Source of the DNA: Sorex araneus
Taxonomy: Eukaryota; Chordata; Mammalia; Eulipotyphla; Soricidae
NCBI RefSeq assembly: GCF_027595985.1
Contig: NC_073313.1
Location: forward strand, 219,730,066 to 219,794,065
Direction: 5' to 3'
Length of the DNA: 64,000 nucleotides
The notes below the pieces were generated by a model. The model worked only from the letters and a program-made list of their open reading frames with translations, was not told where the DNA came from and ran no database searches. The stretch's first letter is position 1. The number at the start of each line of letters is the position of its first letter. Below, one piece after another: positions 46,230-56,439 of the stretch. The position numbers and the translations under genes were made by a program.

Positions 46230-46664
46230 CAAAAATCTGCCTAAGAACTGCTTTTAGCATTCTGCTTAAAGTATACATTCAATTGTTGTCCAGCACTAAA
46301 TCTATGACTATATTAAGATCCAATGGCATCTAGATGACTAAGACAAATTCTCTGCCCTCAAGAAGCATGTGGTTCAGTAAAAGGGACAGATAACTGAGCA
46401 AATCTTGAATTTCAATTTGATACAGATGTGCATGGTCTAAAGTTGAAGTTACTGAAACTTAAGTTATCACACAAGAGAATTGAGTTGCAAAGTTCAACTA
46501 AATTGCAATGCTAGACAAGAAATGCAATTGAAATTATAAGAATTTCTGAATATTAATAGCTTGGTATATGTAAACTGAAATTTTAAATAATATGTGCAAA
46601 TTCATAGGATATTAGGATTAAAGTTAGAATGAAGGTGCCTACAAGACTCCTCTGGCAACTATTT

Positions 46665-46998
46665 AAGCTCATTAATGGCCATGATCCAGAGACACACAAA
46701 TGAATCTCAGAACCAAACAGCTCACTGCAGAGATTTCTCTAGACCCTGATTATTTAAAATTTTAGATTTCTAGGAGAGTGTGATTGCTCTCTCGGCCACG
46801 GAACATCCTATGTTATTCATGGCAGGTAATACAAATAAATTATCTAGCATCTGCCTGTTCAGAAAGTTTGAGTGGTGGTGGGAAATTTAAAATAATGGTG
46901 GTGGGGAAGTGTGATGGTGGTGGAACTGGTGTCAAAATATTGAATGTAATCAATTATTGTGAACAACTTTATGAAAATAAAATTTTATAAAAAAAAGA
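46665..46998 (+). mobile_element. L1-tailed non-autonomous element, first copy
   Basis: 'atgatccagagacacacaaa', 'gcagagatttctctagaccc', 'gtggtggaactggtgtcaaa', 'atattgaatgtaatcaatta', then 'aataaaattttataaaaaaa'. The same order occurs in the next element. It lacks the G-rich L1 tract but shares the 'atattgaatgtaatca' stretch of the L1 3' UTR (reverse at 41385). No coding frame. Confidence 0.55.
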
Positions 46999-48040
46999 AT
47001 GAGACACAAACAAATCTTGGACCCGAGCAACTTGTTGCAGAGATGGCCCTGGATTTTGCAATAGGCCCTTTCCGCTGGGCTACTCCAGATGGCAGCATGT
47101 GCTATCCCTCTACCTGCCCTCTAGGAGCCCAGGAGGGTGTCATTTCCTAGAAGTCAGTGACAAGCTCCAGGTATGAGTGGCAGTGGCAGCAAACGCCAGG
47201 CCTCATGGGACAAGGGAGGAGTAGGCCCTTCTCCTTCCCCCCACCCCAATGGGACTCTGAGATGACGCCACATCCGGCTACTGTCTACCTAAGATCCCAC
47301 ACGGCTATGATCCAGAGATACACAAACGAATCATGGACCCAAGCAACTTGCTGCAGTGATCTCTTCAGACCCTAATTATTAAAATTTTAGAATTTCTAGA
47401 ACATGAGACTGCTCTCGTGGCCATGTGACATTATACCGTAGCTATAACTGTCACTGTCATTGTCATTGTCATCCTGTTGCTCATCGATTTGTTCAAGTGG
47501 ACACCAGTAATGTGTCCATTGTCAGACTTGTTACTGTTTTTTGGCATATTAAATATGCCATGGGTAGCTTGTCAGGCTCTGCCGTGCAGGCGAGATACTC
47601 TTGATTGCTTGCCAGCCTCTGCCATGCGGGCAAGATACTCTCGATAGCTTGTCAGGATCTCCAAGAGGGGTCGAGGAATCGAACCCAGGTCAGGTCATGC
47701 AAGGCAAATGCCCTACCTGCTGTGCTATCTCTCCAGCAATAGCACAGTTGTATCCATAGAAAGCAATACAAAACACATTGTCTAGCATTGTCTTTTTGGC
47801 AGGTATGAGTGGTGGTGGGACTGGACTCGAAATATCGAAGGTAACTAAAGTAGAGAAAGAGAGTATTGTGCAAATTGTCTGATACACAGGCAGGGGGAGG
47901 TGTGGAATGGGGTGGGGGGGGGATACTGGGGATTTTGGTGATGGAAAATGTGCACTGATGAAGTGTTTGATGATTCTATGATCGAAGCTCAAACATGAAA
48001 ACTTTGTTACTATACCTCACGGTGAATCACTTAAAAAAAA
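46999..48040 (+). mobile_element. L1-tailed non-autonomous element, second copy, split by a SINE
   Basis: Contains 'atgatccagagatacacaaa', 'caagcaacttgctgcagtga' and, after the SINE at 47444-47739, 'ggtatgagtggtggtgggac', 'gaaatatcgaaggtaacta' and the L1 3' end ('gcagggggaggtgtggaatg', 'actttgttactatacctcac', A tail). 'acaaatcttggacccgagca' at 47007 repeats part of the same unit, suggesting an internal duplication. Confidence 0.6.
47444..47739 (-). mobile_element. SOR-R SINE with a ~43-bp internal duplication
   Basis: Reverse copy from '(gtcatt)n' and 'cagtaatgtgtccattgtca' to 'gtgctatctctccagc'. The block 'ctctgccgtgcaggcgagat' is repeated as 'ctctgccatgcgggcaagat' ~43 bp further on, making this copy longer than the others. 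Confidence 0.93.
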
Positions 48041-48382
48041 GAGAGAATGAGGGTGAATGTTACATTTAGGGTAATTGGTAGGGTAAGCCAATAGGGTGAG
48101 GGTTAGGGTTAGAGTTAGGCTTAGGGTTTAGGTTTACTCATGGTTGAAGTTGAGAATGGGATTAAGAGTGATGGTGTATATTAAATTTATGGTAATTGAA
48201 AGGGTAAGGTCAAAAGTAAGTAGGAAAAAAAGTAAGTAAGAAAAAAGTTTTGGCTTAGGGTTCAGGTTAGAGTTATTATCAGGGATAGGAATAGGAGTAG
48301 GAGTATAGGTAGAAGTAGGGTTTAGTTTGGGCCATAGTCTAAGTTGTGCTGAGAAATAGGTGAATGGTACAGTTTGGTTAAT

Positions 48383-48547
48383 ATTTTGATTTATGACCAG
48401 ACTTCATGATGCTCTGAGATTACTTCTCACTCTACACTCAGGAATTACTATTAGTGGTGTTTGGAGGACAACACGGGATGCTGGGAACCAACAACAGGTT
48501 GTATACGTGCAAGACAAATGTCCTACCCATTTTACTATCTCTCTGGC
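48383..48547 (-). mobile_element. SOR-A SINE inserted in the satellite, with TSD
   Basis: Reverse copy, diverged in its 3' half ('gggatgctgggaacc', 'gcaagacaaatgtcctaccc'). TSD tacagtttggttaat at 48368-48382 and tacagtttggctaat at 48548-48562, 14 of 15 identical, made of satellite sequence. Confidence 0.9.
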
Positions 48548-48942
48548 TACAGTTTGGCTAATTTTAAGATAAGATCAAGGCTATAATAATGATTAGGGTT
48601 AGGGTCAAAGTTAGGGATTATATTTGGTGGTGGTCAAAGTTGAGAATAAGAGTAAGAAGAGGATGAATTTTTGATTTAATATAATTGGAAGGTTTAGGCC
48701 AATATTGGAATAAGGATTATGCTTAATCTTAGATTTCAGTTTAGGTTTAGGGTTAAGATTAGGGTTATGGTTAGAGTTAGATTTAGATCATGGTAAAATT
48801 TAAGAGTGAGAGTTATGATGAAGGTGAATATTAAATTTAGGGTAATGGTTAAGGTTAGATCAAGACTGGGGTAAAGTTTAGAGTTAGGGTTAAGGTTTAC
48901 ATTTTGTCGTAGTCAAAATTGAGAATTAAAGTTAGGATTAAG

Positions 48943-51900
48943 GTATCACTTGTATCACTTGTCATCCCGTTAATCTTCAATTTGCTTGAGCGGGTGCTAG
49001 TAATGTCTCCATTCATCCCTGTTGCATGCTAGTGTAGCCCAATGGTATCGGCTGGCTCCAGGAACACAAAGAGCCTCAAACCATTCATTCAGGGTTTTGA
49101 CGAAGAAATCTGACCATCTCATAGGTGGGCGGCCACTCAGTCTTTTGACATCTCATGGAATCCAGTCAGTAATAGCTCTAGTCCAGCAGTCATCTCTGAA
49201 TCGCATTACATGTCCAGCCCATCTGATTTTCAACGCCTTGGCAAACGAGACAGCATCCCTAATTCTTGATCATTGACAGAGGTCGGAACTCCAGTTTCCT
49301 TCTCTCACTTGAGTGAAACGTGATATTCCAAGCATAGCTCCTTCGATTCATCTTTGGGATAACCAAATAGCATTTTTTGGTTTTCATAGGGCCCAGGTCT
49401 CTGAGGCATATGTTAATGCAGGAAGAACAGCAGAGTCAAAAATATGTGCCCAGAGCCAGAGGGTCTTCATCCTCTTAACAACTTCTTCAATGCTCTTGAA
49501 GGCGTTCCACTCTGCTCTCTTCCTCCTGTGCAGTTCTGGTGCCAAGTCAACTCCTCATGTTGTGTTCTCGACCCAGCTACACATAGCTGCTGCATTCAGA
49601 GATGTTTGTTCCACTGAGAACAAATGGAACATCAGGGACGTTTGTTGTTCATGAACATTGTCTTGGTGAGATTCAGCTCCAGTCTGACCTTGCCAAACTC
49701 ATGGTTGAAGTCAGCCAGTCTTTGTGGCGCTTGGCTAATGTTTGGTGTTATTAGAACAATGTCATCAGCAAAGTATAGGTGGTGTAGTTGCCAACTGTCT
49801 ATCTTAACTCCATTTCTTCCCATTCCAGTCATCATAAGACATTCTCGAGGGTGACACTGAAGAGTTTCGGTGAAATGGTATCACCCTGCCGAACCCCTCT
49901 CTTTACGTCAATGATCACTTCCTTGTACAATGGTGAGATCCTGGTGGTGAATCCGTAATACAGCTTGTGAAGGATCTTGATGTACTGAGTTTGAATGCCC
50001 CTTTTGGCTAGGACTTTGATGACCACTTCGGTATCAACAGAATCAAAGGCCTTCTTAAAATTGATGAACGTTAGACAGAGCAGCATCTTGAACTCTCGAG
50101 AAACTTCAATGAGCTTGGTCACTGTGTGGATATGGTCGATTGTGCTGAATCCTTTTCGGAACCCAGCTTGCTCACACAGTTGTCCATCCACTAGTGTTCT
50201 GCATATTCTATTCAGGATGACTCGTGTGAACAACTTGCAGATGATGGACAATAGGCAGATTGGGCGATAGTTGCCGATGTCGTGCATATCTCCCTTCTTG
50301 TACAAAAGAACGGTCCTCCTGGTCTTCCATTCGTACAGGATCTTGCATACAGACAGGTAGCGTATGAAGAGCTGAGCCAGTGTACTGACAAGTACTGGCA
50401 GCAGATTCCTCAGGTGTTTGTGTTTGAGCTTGTCTGGACCAGGTGATGTACGAGTCTTGACTGATGAAATGGCATGTCAGATTTCAGAAGGGAGCATGTT
50501 GGGAACGACATACCCATCCTGCAGGATTTGGTATGTGGGCAGGTGGACGTGGCTATCAAAGAGATCTGAGTAGAAGTCACAAATAATTCTCTCCATTGCC
50601 TTTCTGGAAGATGTGACAGATCCATCAGGACATTGGAGGGCAGTCATCTTGGTCTTGTAGTTGGCGAAGGACAGGAGAGTGTTGGGAATACTTCTCCAGG
50701 CTTCTGCCGCATCGACCAACACTGCTGCTCTTCTCTCATTGAGGTCTTCCTTTTTCGCTTCTCTGCACAGCTTTGTGAGTCCAGACATTACCTTGTGATT
50801 GCCAGAGGGTCACGTCAAACCACATTGGCAAATGAGCTCAAGAGTTTCCAAAGCCAGGCGTCTCTCTTTGGCTTTCCCAGTCTCAGCATTCCTCGAGCAG
50901 TCCTGGAGATGCTGAACCAGTCTATCGTATTGCTCATCGATGTTGTTAAGGAAAGACGGCATCTTTCCATATTGCTGCAATAGTGCCAAAGAGCTCCCAG
51001 TTGGTGGTCATTCTGGGACTTCTCTTCTTAAACTTAAACTTTGCAGTCCTTTATCCCCACTATGTGAAGTAGAATTTTGCATGAAGGAGATGGTGGTCCG
51101 ATTCCGTTTGGAATTTTGAGACAACAGTGACATCAGTCAGGCAAAACCGTCCATTGAATATGATGTGGTAAATTTCATTGTGGAACTGTCCACCGGGAGA
51201 CTCCCATGTCTAACATTTAGATTCAGCCTTCTGGAACTGTGAGTTACCATGATGGTCTTGGTCGACATGATGAACACAGACAGTCTCTCACCCTGTTCGT
51301 TCCATTATAGGCCATAAGTCCTAATGTGGAGTTCTTCAGGTGACCTTCTCGGTCCTATCTTAGCATTGAAATCACCGACAATGATCTTGTGGAAGGTGTG
51401 GTCTTCTTTATAGAACTTCACAATTTCTTCTTCATCATAGTTGGATGCTGGTGTGTAGACAATGAAGATAGAAACTGCCAGCAGTGAGCCACATCTATTC
51501 AAGTTTAATCATCTGATTCAGGTTATTAGGCATTCAAAATAATCAATGCTCATGGCCAAGTTCATGTTGACAAGGACATCGACACCACCGGTGCCTCTGT
51601 TGTCGCATGTTCCGAGGAACAGTTTTTCTCCAGTGTTGAAAATGGTGTGATGCGATCGATGCCTTCTTGTTTCATTGTTTCATCATTGTTAACAGACCAA
51701 TGATGTAGTATTTGATCTGCTGTGCTTGCACCATCAGATCCTAGATGGATGCTTCCAATGCTAGCATACATGTGTGTAAAGTACAGACTGTCATTTTAGT
51801 CCTTCTTCGTTTGGACAGTCTAGTTTGTCCCTGAGATTTGATCAGCCTCTCCTTGCTCATCCTTCTTAATGCTGCTGTATTGGGGGCTCTTTCGGTGTCA

Positions 51901-52437
51901 GTTGAATGAAGCCCATTGTTGTTACTGGTTTTGGCATATCGAATACACCACAGGTAGCTTGCCAGGCTCTGTCGTGTGGGCGGCATACTCTCAGTAGCTT
52001 GCCGGGGCTCTCCGAGAGGGATGGAGGCTTTTAGAGTGGCCTCCAATCACCCTTACAGGTGTTTCCATGGTTCACACCATATTTGAACCCCATCAAATAT
52101 GGTGCAGAAATTATGGAAAATGGGTATTGTCTTATGGTCTGGAAAGCGACCTGGAGAGTGGTGGTAGGTGGGTAGTGGAGGTAGTGGTTGATGAGGTTTT
52201 TATCTATCTCGGGTAGGATGGGTAATCTGGGTTTGATCCCTGGAGCACCGGAGATTGGAGGAGGCAGACAGAGGATCTTGCTTTCGGGTCTCGTTGAGGC
52301 TGGAGTCCAAGGTCACAAAGTTCTGCTTTACCTCATTCCGTGGGGCTTCACTCATGCGTGAGGTTCAGCCCGAGCAGCTCCAGGCTGCTCCAGAAAGCAG
52401 CCTGGAGCATGACAGTGGCTGGGTAGTGGAGGTAGTG
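48943..52437 (-). mobile_element. RTE-clade LINE, nearly full length, broken
   Basis: About 3.5 kb on the minus strand, inserted in the satellite. The 5' leader (52437 to ~51795) contains 'cctcacgcatgagtgaagcc' and the block shared with SOR-R SINEs (52025-51905). A single long ORF remnant follows. The 3' end is (gtgatacaa)n, not poly-A. Length and layout match the RTE clade (~3.2-3.4 kb, one ORF with APE endonuclease and RT, very short 3' UTR). The family appears to be the shrew RTE reported as horizontally shared with nematodes; this is recalled, not searched. Confidence 0.93.
48955..51794 (-). pseudogene. RTE polyprotein remnant (APE endonuclease + reverse transcriptase)
   Basis: The ORF would start at the ATG at 51794 ('MTVCTLHTCMLALEASI') and run ~946 codons. 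Endonuclease part: 'LFLGTCDNRG' near 51620 and 'IVGDFNAKIG' near 51355-51380, the APE motif. Linker: 'NYKTKMTALQCPDG' near 50640. RT domain: 'IGNYRPICLLS' (~50275), 'EQAGFRKGFSTIDHIHTV' (~50165), motif A 'FINFKKAFDSVD' (~50050), 'VRQGDTISPKLF' (~49880), and motif C 'LYFADDIVLI' (~49760). In motif A the catalytic aspartate position reads Asn. A frameshift separates motifs B and C at ~49835. Several stops lie further on, including one in the 3' block 'RDEWRHY'. It would move DNA by target-primed reverse transcription if intact; this copy cannot. Confidence 0.92.
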
Positions 52438-52766
52438 GATGAGGGTGAGGTGAATGTTAAATTTAGTATGATTTGTATGGTAAGACCAAGGCTAGGGGAA
52501 GGTTAAACTAGGTTTATGTTTATGTTTGGGTTACAGGATGAATTATACTTAGTATTAGGGTTAGGAGTTTTTTTTTTTTGGCCATAGTAGATATTGAGGA
52601 TGAAAGTGCAGATAAGCATGAATGCTAAATTTAGGATACTCAATACAGGAGGGACAATGCTAGGGTAAAGGTTTAAGTTTAGGTTTAAGGTAAGGACTAG
52701 TGTTAGAATTACAGTTAGAGTTAGGTTAGAATTAGGGTTAGCATTAGGATTAGGGTAATAAGTTAA

Positions 52767-52768
52767 AA

Positions 52769-52811
<43 letters not shown>

Positions 52812-53310
52812 CATTGATCATCAAATTTCTCAAGCAGTCTCAGTAATGTCTCCATTCATCCTAGCCCTGAGACTTTAGAAGTCTCTCTCTACACATCCTT
52901 CCCAATGAAGCTGCAATGAAGACTCTTTCAGGGTCAGGGGAATGAGACCCAGCTTGTTACTGATTTTGACATCTTAATACACCATAGGGACCTTGCAAGG
53001 CTCTCCCACTCAGGCAGGAAACTCCCGGTAGTTTGCCAGGTTCTCCCAGAGGAGAAGTAAGCTATAAGATATCTCGAGGCCGAGAAGCAGCCGCGCCGGT
53101 TTCCGGGAGCTTGCTTTTAAGTCTCTAGATGCTGGCCGTGGATGGGATTACACGGTGCTGGGGGGCAGTCCCTGGTTGTGACCACCTAGCAACTGGGAAA
53201 TGGGAAATCCGGGCGGAGGAGGTTAAAATTGGTGTTATATAATCTCATTGGCTACCCTCCAGAACTCACAGCTGCTTGTCCCAGAAGGGAGCATAAGTTG
53301 AGGCTCCCAT
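52767..53310 (-). mobile_element. RTE-derived non-autonomous element with (GAT)n tail
   Basis: Reverse of the 9442-9981 element over 52767-53180: '(cat)n' at 52771-52810, 'ctcagtaatgtctccattca', 'tcagggtcaggggaatgaga', 'gcttgcttttaagtctctag'. From 53180 to 53310 the sequence differs from 9442-9640. On the minus strand that part has a CCAAT-type 'gtagccaatgagattatata' with a TATA-like 'tatataac', so its 5' end may come from another promoter. The exact 5' boundary is uncertain. Confidence 0.8.
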
Positions 53311-53319
53311 AACCATGCC

Positions 53320-53515
53320 ACCGGACTTTGCACCAGAAGCTGTTTCCACTTGGAGCGCTCCAGAGTGGGGGCAGGTGAGAGTCCTCCCCACCCCAAGGGA
53401 CCCAGTCCCAGCAGCCGACCTCCACAACCTCACCACTACCACACTCCAGGCTGCTTTCCACATGCTCCGGCCGAGCTTCACGCATGAGTGAACATATTCC
53501 TGGACCGTGTGCCTT
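53320..53515 (+). mobile_element. RTE leader-like fragment
   Basis: Matches 12925-13040 and 9500-9620: 'gtcctccccaccccaaggga', 'cagcagccgacctccacaac', 'gcttcacgcatgagtgaac'. Followed by 'actccttacccattttccat', shared with 13062-13078. Probably the 5' half of the element whose 3' half is at 53612-53875, separated by an AT microsatellite at 53565-53610. Confidence 0.6.
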
Positions 53516-53611
53516 GAAGCAACACTTAAGATACTCCTTACCCATTTTCCATAAAATCATAGAGGGAAATATACATATATGAAATATAAGTATATAAATA
53601 TATATACATAC

Positions 53612-53875
53612 ATATATGCCTCACAGAGAGCCTAGCAAGCTACCAAAACTATCCTGCCCGCACGGCAGAGCCTGGCAAACTCTCTGTGGTGTATTCCATA
53701 TGCCAAAAACAGTAACAATAACAGGTCTCATTCCCCTGACCCTGAAAGAGCCTTCAATCATTGGGAAAGACGAGAAAAAGAGGTTGTTAAAATATCAGGA
53801 CTGGGATGAATGGAGACATTATTGGTTCCCACTCGAGTAAATCTATGAACAGAATGACAGTGATATAGTTATACA
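53612..53875 (+). mobile_element. RTE-derived non-autonomous element, 3' half
   Basis: 'gcacggcagagcctggcaaa', 'tatgccaaaaacagtaacaa', 'ctcattcccctgaccctgaa', then the RTE end 'gatgaatggagacattattg' and 'gaatgacagtgatatag'. It lacks a tRNA head and includes the 'cctgaccctgaaagagcc' stretch that SOR-R SINEs lack. Confidence 0.88.
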
Positions 53876-54500
53876 GAAAATTAGTGTTAGCAGTAAGGTC
53901 TGGATAGGGTTAGTTTTGGGGTTAGTATAAGTTTTAGTTTTGGGGTTAGGTTAATGTTGTGGTTTTGACCACGGTCAAAGCTGAGAATGAAAGTTATAGT
54001 GAGACTGAATTTGTTAAATGTAGGTTTATTGATAAATAAGGCTAATGTTAGGGTAAGGGGTAGGGTTTGCTTAGTAATTAGTTAGAGTTAGGGTTAGGTT
54101 TCACCAAGATTAAAGTTGAGATTAAAAGTTAGCATGATGGTAAATATTACATTTAGGCTAATTGATAGTGTAAAGCATAGGCCAGGGTAAAGATTAAGAT
54201 GACAGTTGGAGTAAGGTCTATGGTTAGGGAAAAGATTAGGAAAAGGATTTCAGTTGGCCATTGTCAAAGCTGAGAATGAAAGATAGGAAAAAGGTGAAAT
54301 TTTTAATTTATGGGGAGACCAAGGCTATAGTAAAGTTTGAGAAAAGCATTCATCTTATAGTTATGGTTATGGTTAGGATTAGGATTAAGATTAGGATTGG
54401 GATTAGGTTTCAGTCTCTTCCATGGTAAAGCTGAGAATTAAAATGATAGTGAATGGTAAATTGGTAAATTTACATTGACCTGGGAAGAGTTACAACTCTT

Positions 54501-54681
54501 TTTTTTTTTTTTTGCTTTTTGGGTCACACCTGGCGATGCACAGGGGTTACTCCTGGCTCTGTACTCTGGAATTACTCCTGGCAGTGCTCAGGGGACCATA
54601 TGGGATGCTGGGAATCGAACCCGGGTCAGCTGCGTGCAAGGCAAAGGCCCTACCCACTGTGCTATCGCTCCAGCCCCCATG
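54501..54681 (-). mobile_element. SOR-A SINE, young, with TSD
   Basis: Poly-T (reversed tail), 'gctttttgggtcacacctgg', intact B box 'gaatcgaacccgggt', head ending 'tatcgctccagccccc'. Perfect 15-bp TSD agagttacaactctt at 54486-54500 and 54682-54696. It marks the right edge of the satellite block. Confidence 0.96.
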
Positions 54682-54802
54682 AGAGTTACAACTCTTTGGA
54701 AAAATATTTCTCATTTAAGTTTACCTTTTGTGCCGTATAAAAAAAGTTTAGAAGAAAATCAAGTTTAAGATGTGTTGGTTTACAGCCTAAGTAAAATGTT
54801 GA

Positions 54803-54975
54803 AGGCCAAAGCAATAATAGTACAGCAGGTAGGGTTCTTGCCTTAGCTGTAGCCAACCCAAGTTCCATCCAGGGTATCACCAGAGCCTGATAGGAGTGAC
54901 TCCTGAGTGCAAAGCCAGGCGTAACTCCTAAGTATCACGTGAAGTGGCCAAAAAACAAAAATAAAACAAAAATCA
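54803..54975 (+). mobile_element. SOR-A SINE
   Basis: 'aagcaataatagtacagcag' head, 'gagtgactcctgagtgcaaa', 'gccaggcgtaactcc' and an A-rich tail. Confidence 0.88.
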
Positions 54976-54979
54976 AGTT

Positions 54980-55830
54980 AAATATTTGACAAGAAAATTA
55001 GAAATATAGGTGTGGAACTTAGAAATGAAAATGTATTTAAGATGCAAATGTCTAATTCATTCTGAAGGGAACATTGAAGTCATCGAATCTATAGCAATTT
55101 GGAGCAACTAATGTGGAAGAATGAATAAAAACTGAAGGAGGGGGGAAATGCCAAATACAATCTAGAGAAGGAAAGGAAAGAGACAAACCAACAATGGCAC
55201 GTAAAAAAGTTGAAACAGTATCATAATAGGTTGTGGATGACTAGAAGAAGTTCAAAGAGAAGCCTGGTATTTGATGGTGCCAACATTAATTACTTGGAGA
55301 GAAAAGTAGCAAGAACAGCAGAAGTACAATCTAGGGTGTCATGTGAATAGAACCAAGTGACTATAGTTATTTTTAAAAGATAATTGGCAAAAGAAAAATT
55401 CAATGCAATGTAGAGAAATATATATTATATGTATTTATGTAAGGGAGGTTTTTAATTTTATTTTGTTGTTTTCTCTTTTTTGCTTAATTATTTGGGTACT
55501 GAATATTCTACTTTTGTTTTACATTCTATGTATAGATGAAACTCTTATTTTCATTCATTTATGAATGAAACAGATCCATACCAATTTTCAACACTTCCAC
55601 TCTATAACATCTTTGGGAATCCTCTTGTCAAGACCACTTTAATCTCAGCTATAACAGTATTTTAAATTTCATTTGCATTTTTTTTAAAAAAACTGATCAA
55701 TTTTATTTGTAGTTCAAGCCTGCTGCTCTCATATAGTTTTTCTTTCTAGGTGATCAATTAATTATTGAAAATCGCTTGCTCAAGGCTCTACTATTATTGT
55801 GTTGTTTATTTATCCCCTCAGATCTGTCAG
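54980..55830. other. Non-coding AT-rich sequence
   Basis: No gene or repeat recognised. Confidence 0.4.
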
Positions 55831-55841
55831 TATTTTTATCT

Positions 55842-56030
55842 CTCTCTTTCTTGTTTTTTGCTTTTTTAGGTCACACCTGGCGGTGCACAGGGGTTACTCC
55901 TGAGTGGCTCATGCACTCAGGAATTACTTCTGGTGATGGCTCAGGAGACCATATGGTATGCTGAGAATAGAACCTGGGCCGGCCACGTGCAAGGCAAGCA
56001 CCCTACCCACTGTGCTGTCTCTCCAGCCCA
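55842..56030 (-). mobile_element. SOR-A SINE with TSD
   Basis: Full reverse copy ('aggtcacacctggcggtgca' to 'gtgctgtctctccagccca') with small insertions ('gtggctc'). TSD tatttttatct at 55831-55841 and 56031-56041. Confidence 0.94.
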
Positions 56031-56159
56031 TATTTTTATCTTTTAGATGTTCTGTCGCTGGATTCATACATAATTGTTTTATTTTCCTGTGTAATTTACC
56101 ATCTTATTAATGTATAATGGCGTTCTTTGTCTTTTGTGACCGTCTTTCACTTAAACTAT

Positions 56160-56430
56160 ACCGACAAAATGAAAAGACAGCTTAGAGAATGAGAGAAAAC
56201 ATCTGCAAGCTAAATATATGATAAACAACAATAAAAAATATACAAAGAGCTCCTACAACTCAGTAATAAAAATATAGAAAATAATAGTAGCTTGACTTAA
56301 AAATAGGCAAAGGACCTGAATGGACATTTCTCAAAAAATACATACACAGATACACAATAGGTATCTCAAACAATCTTCAACATCACCAATCATCATTAAT
56401 GCGATCAAATCACAACCATGGTAAAATATA
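56160..56430 (+). mobile_element. L1 ORF2 3'-region fragment, old
   Basis: 'gagaatgagagaaaacatct', 'caaagagctcctacaactca', 'ggcaaaggacctgaatggac' and 'acatcaccaatcatcattaa' are conserved L1 ORF2-end landmarks in order. It stops before the 3' UTR, so it is truncated at both ends. Confidence 0.85.
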
Positions 56431-56439
56431 ACCACACAC

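Larger units (their letters stand above)
48045..54485. repeat. Degenerate telomere-like satellite, ~120-195-bp units, interrupted
   Basis: About 1.65 kb of satellite remains in four blocks (48045-48382, 48548-48942, 52438-52766, 53876-54485), split by transposons. Each unit has an anchor part ('catggtcaaagttgagaatg', 'agtgaaggtgaatgttaaat', 'ttagggtaattg', 'aaggctagggtaaag') followed by a variable run of degenerate TTAGGG-like words ('agggttagggttagagttag' at 48107-48126). Anchors lie near 48149, 48344, 48639, 48799, 48918, 53980, 54115, 54269 and 54429. Spacing is 120-195 bp once insertions are removed. No coding content. Confidence 0.85.

Noticed and set aside
48096..48130. A true telomere or intact interstitial TTAGGG array
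   Set aside because: The hexamers are degenerate, run for only a few units, and alternate with a non-telomeric anchor sequence.
49022..50983. Plus-strand ORFs opposite the RTE (for example 49313-49654 and 50633-50983)
   Set aside because: Shadows of the minus-strand RTE reading frame, which carries the endonuclease and RT motifs.
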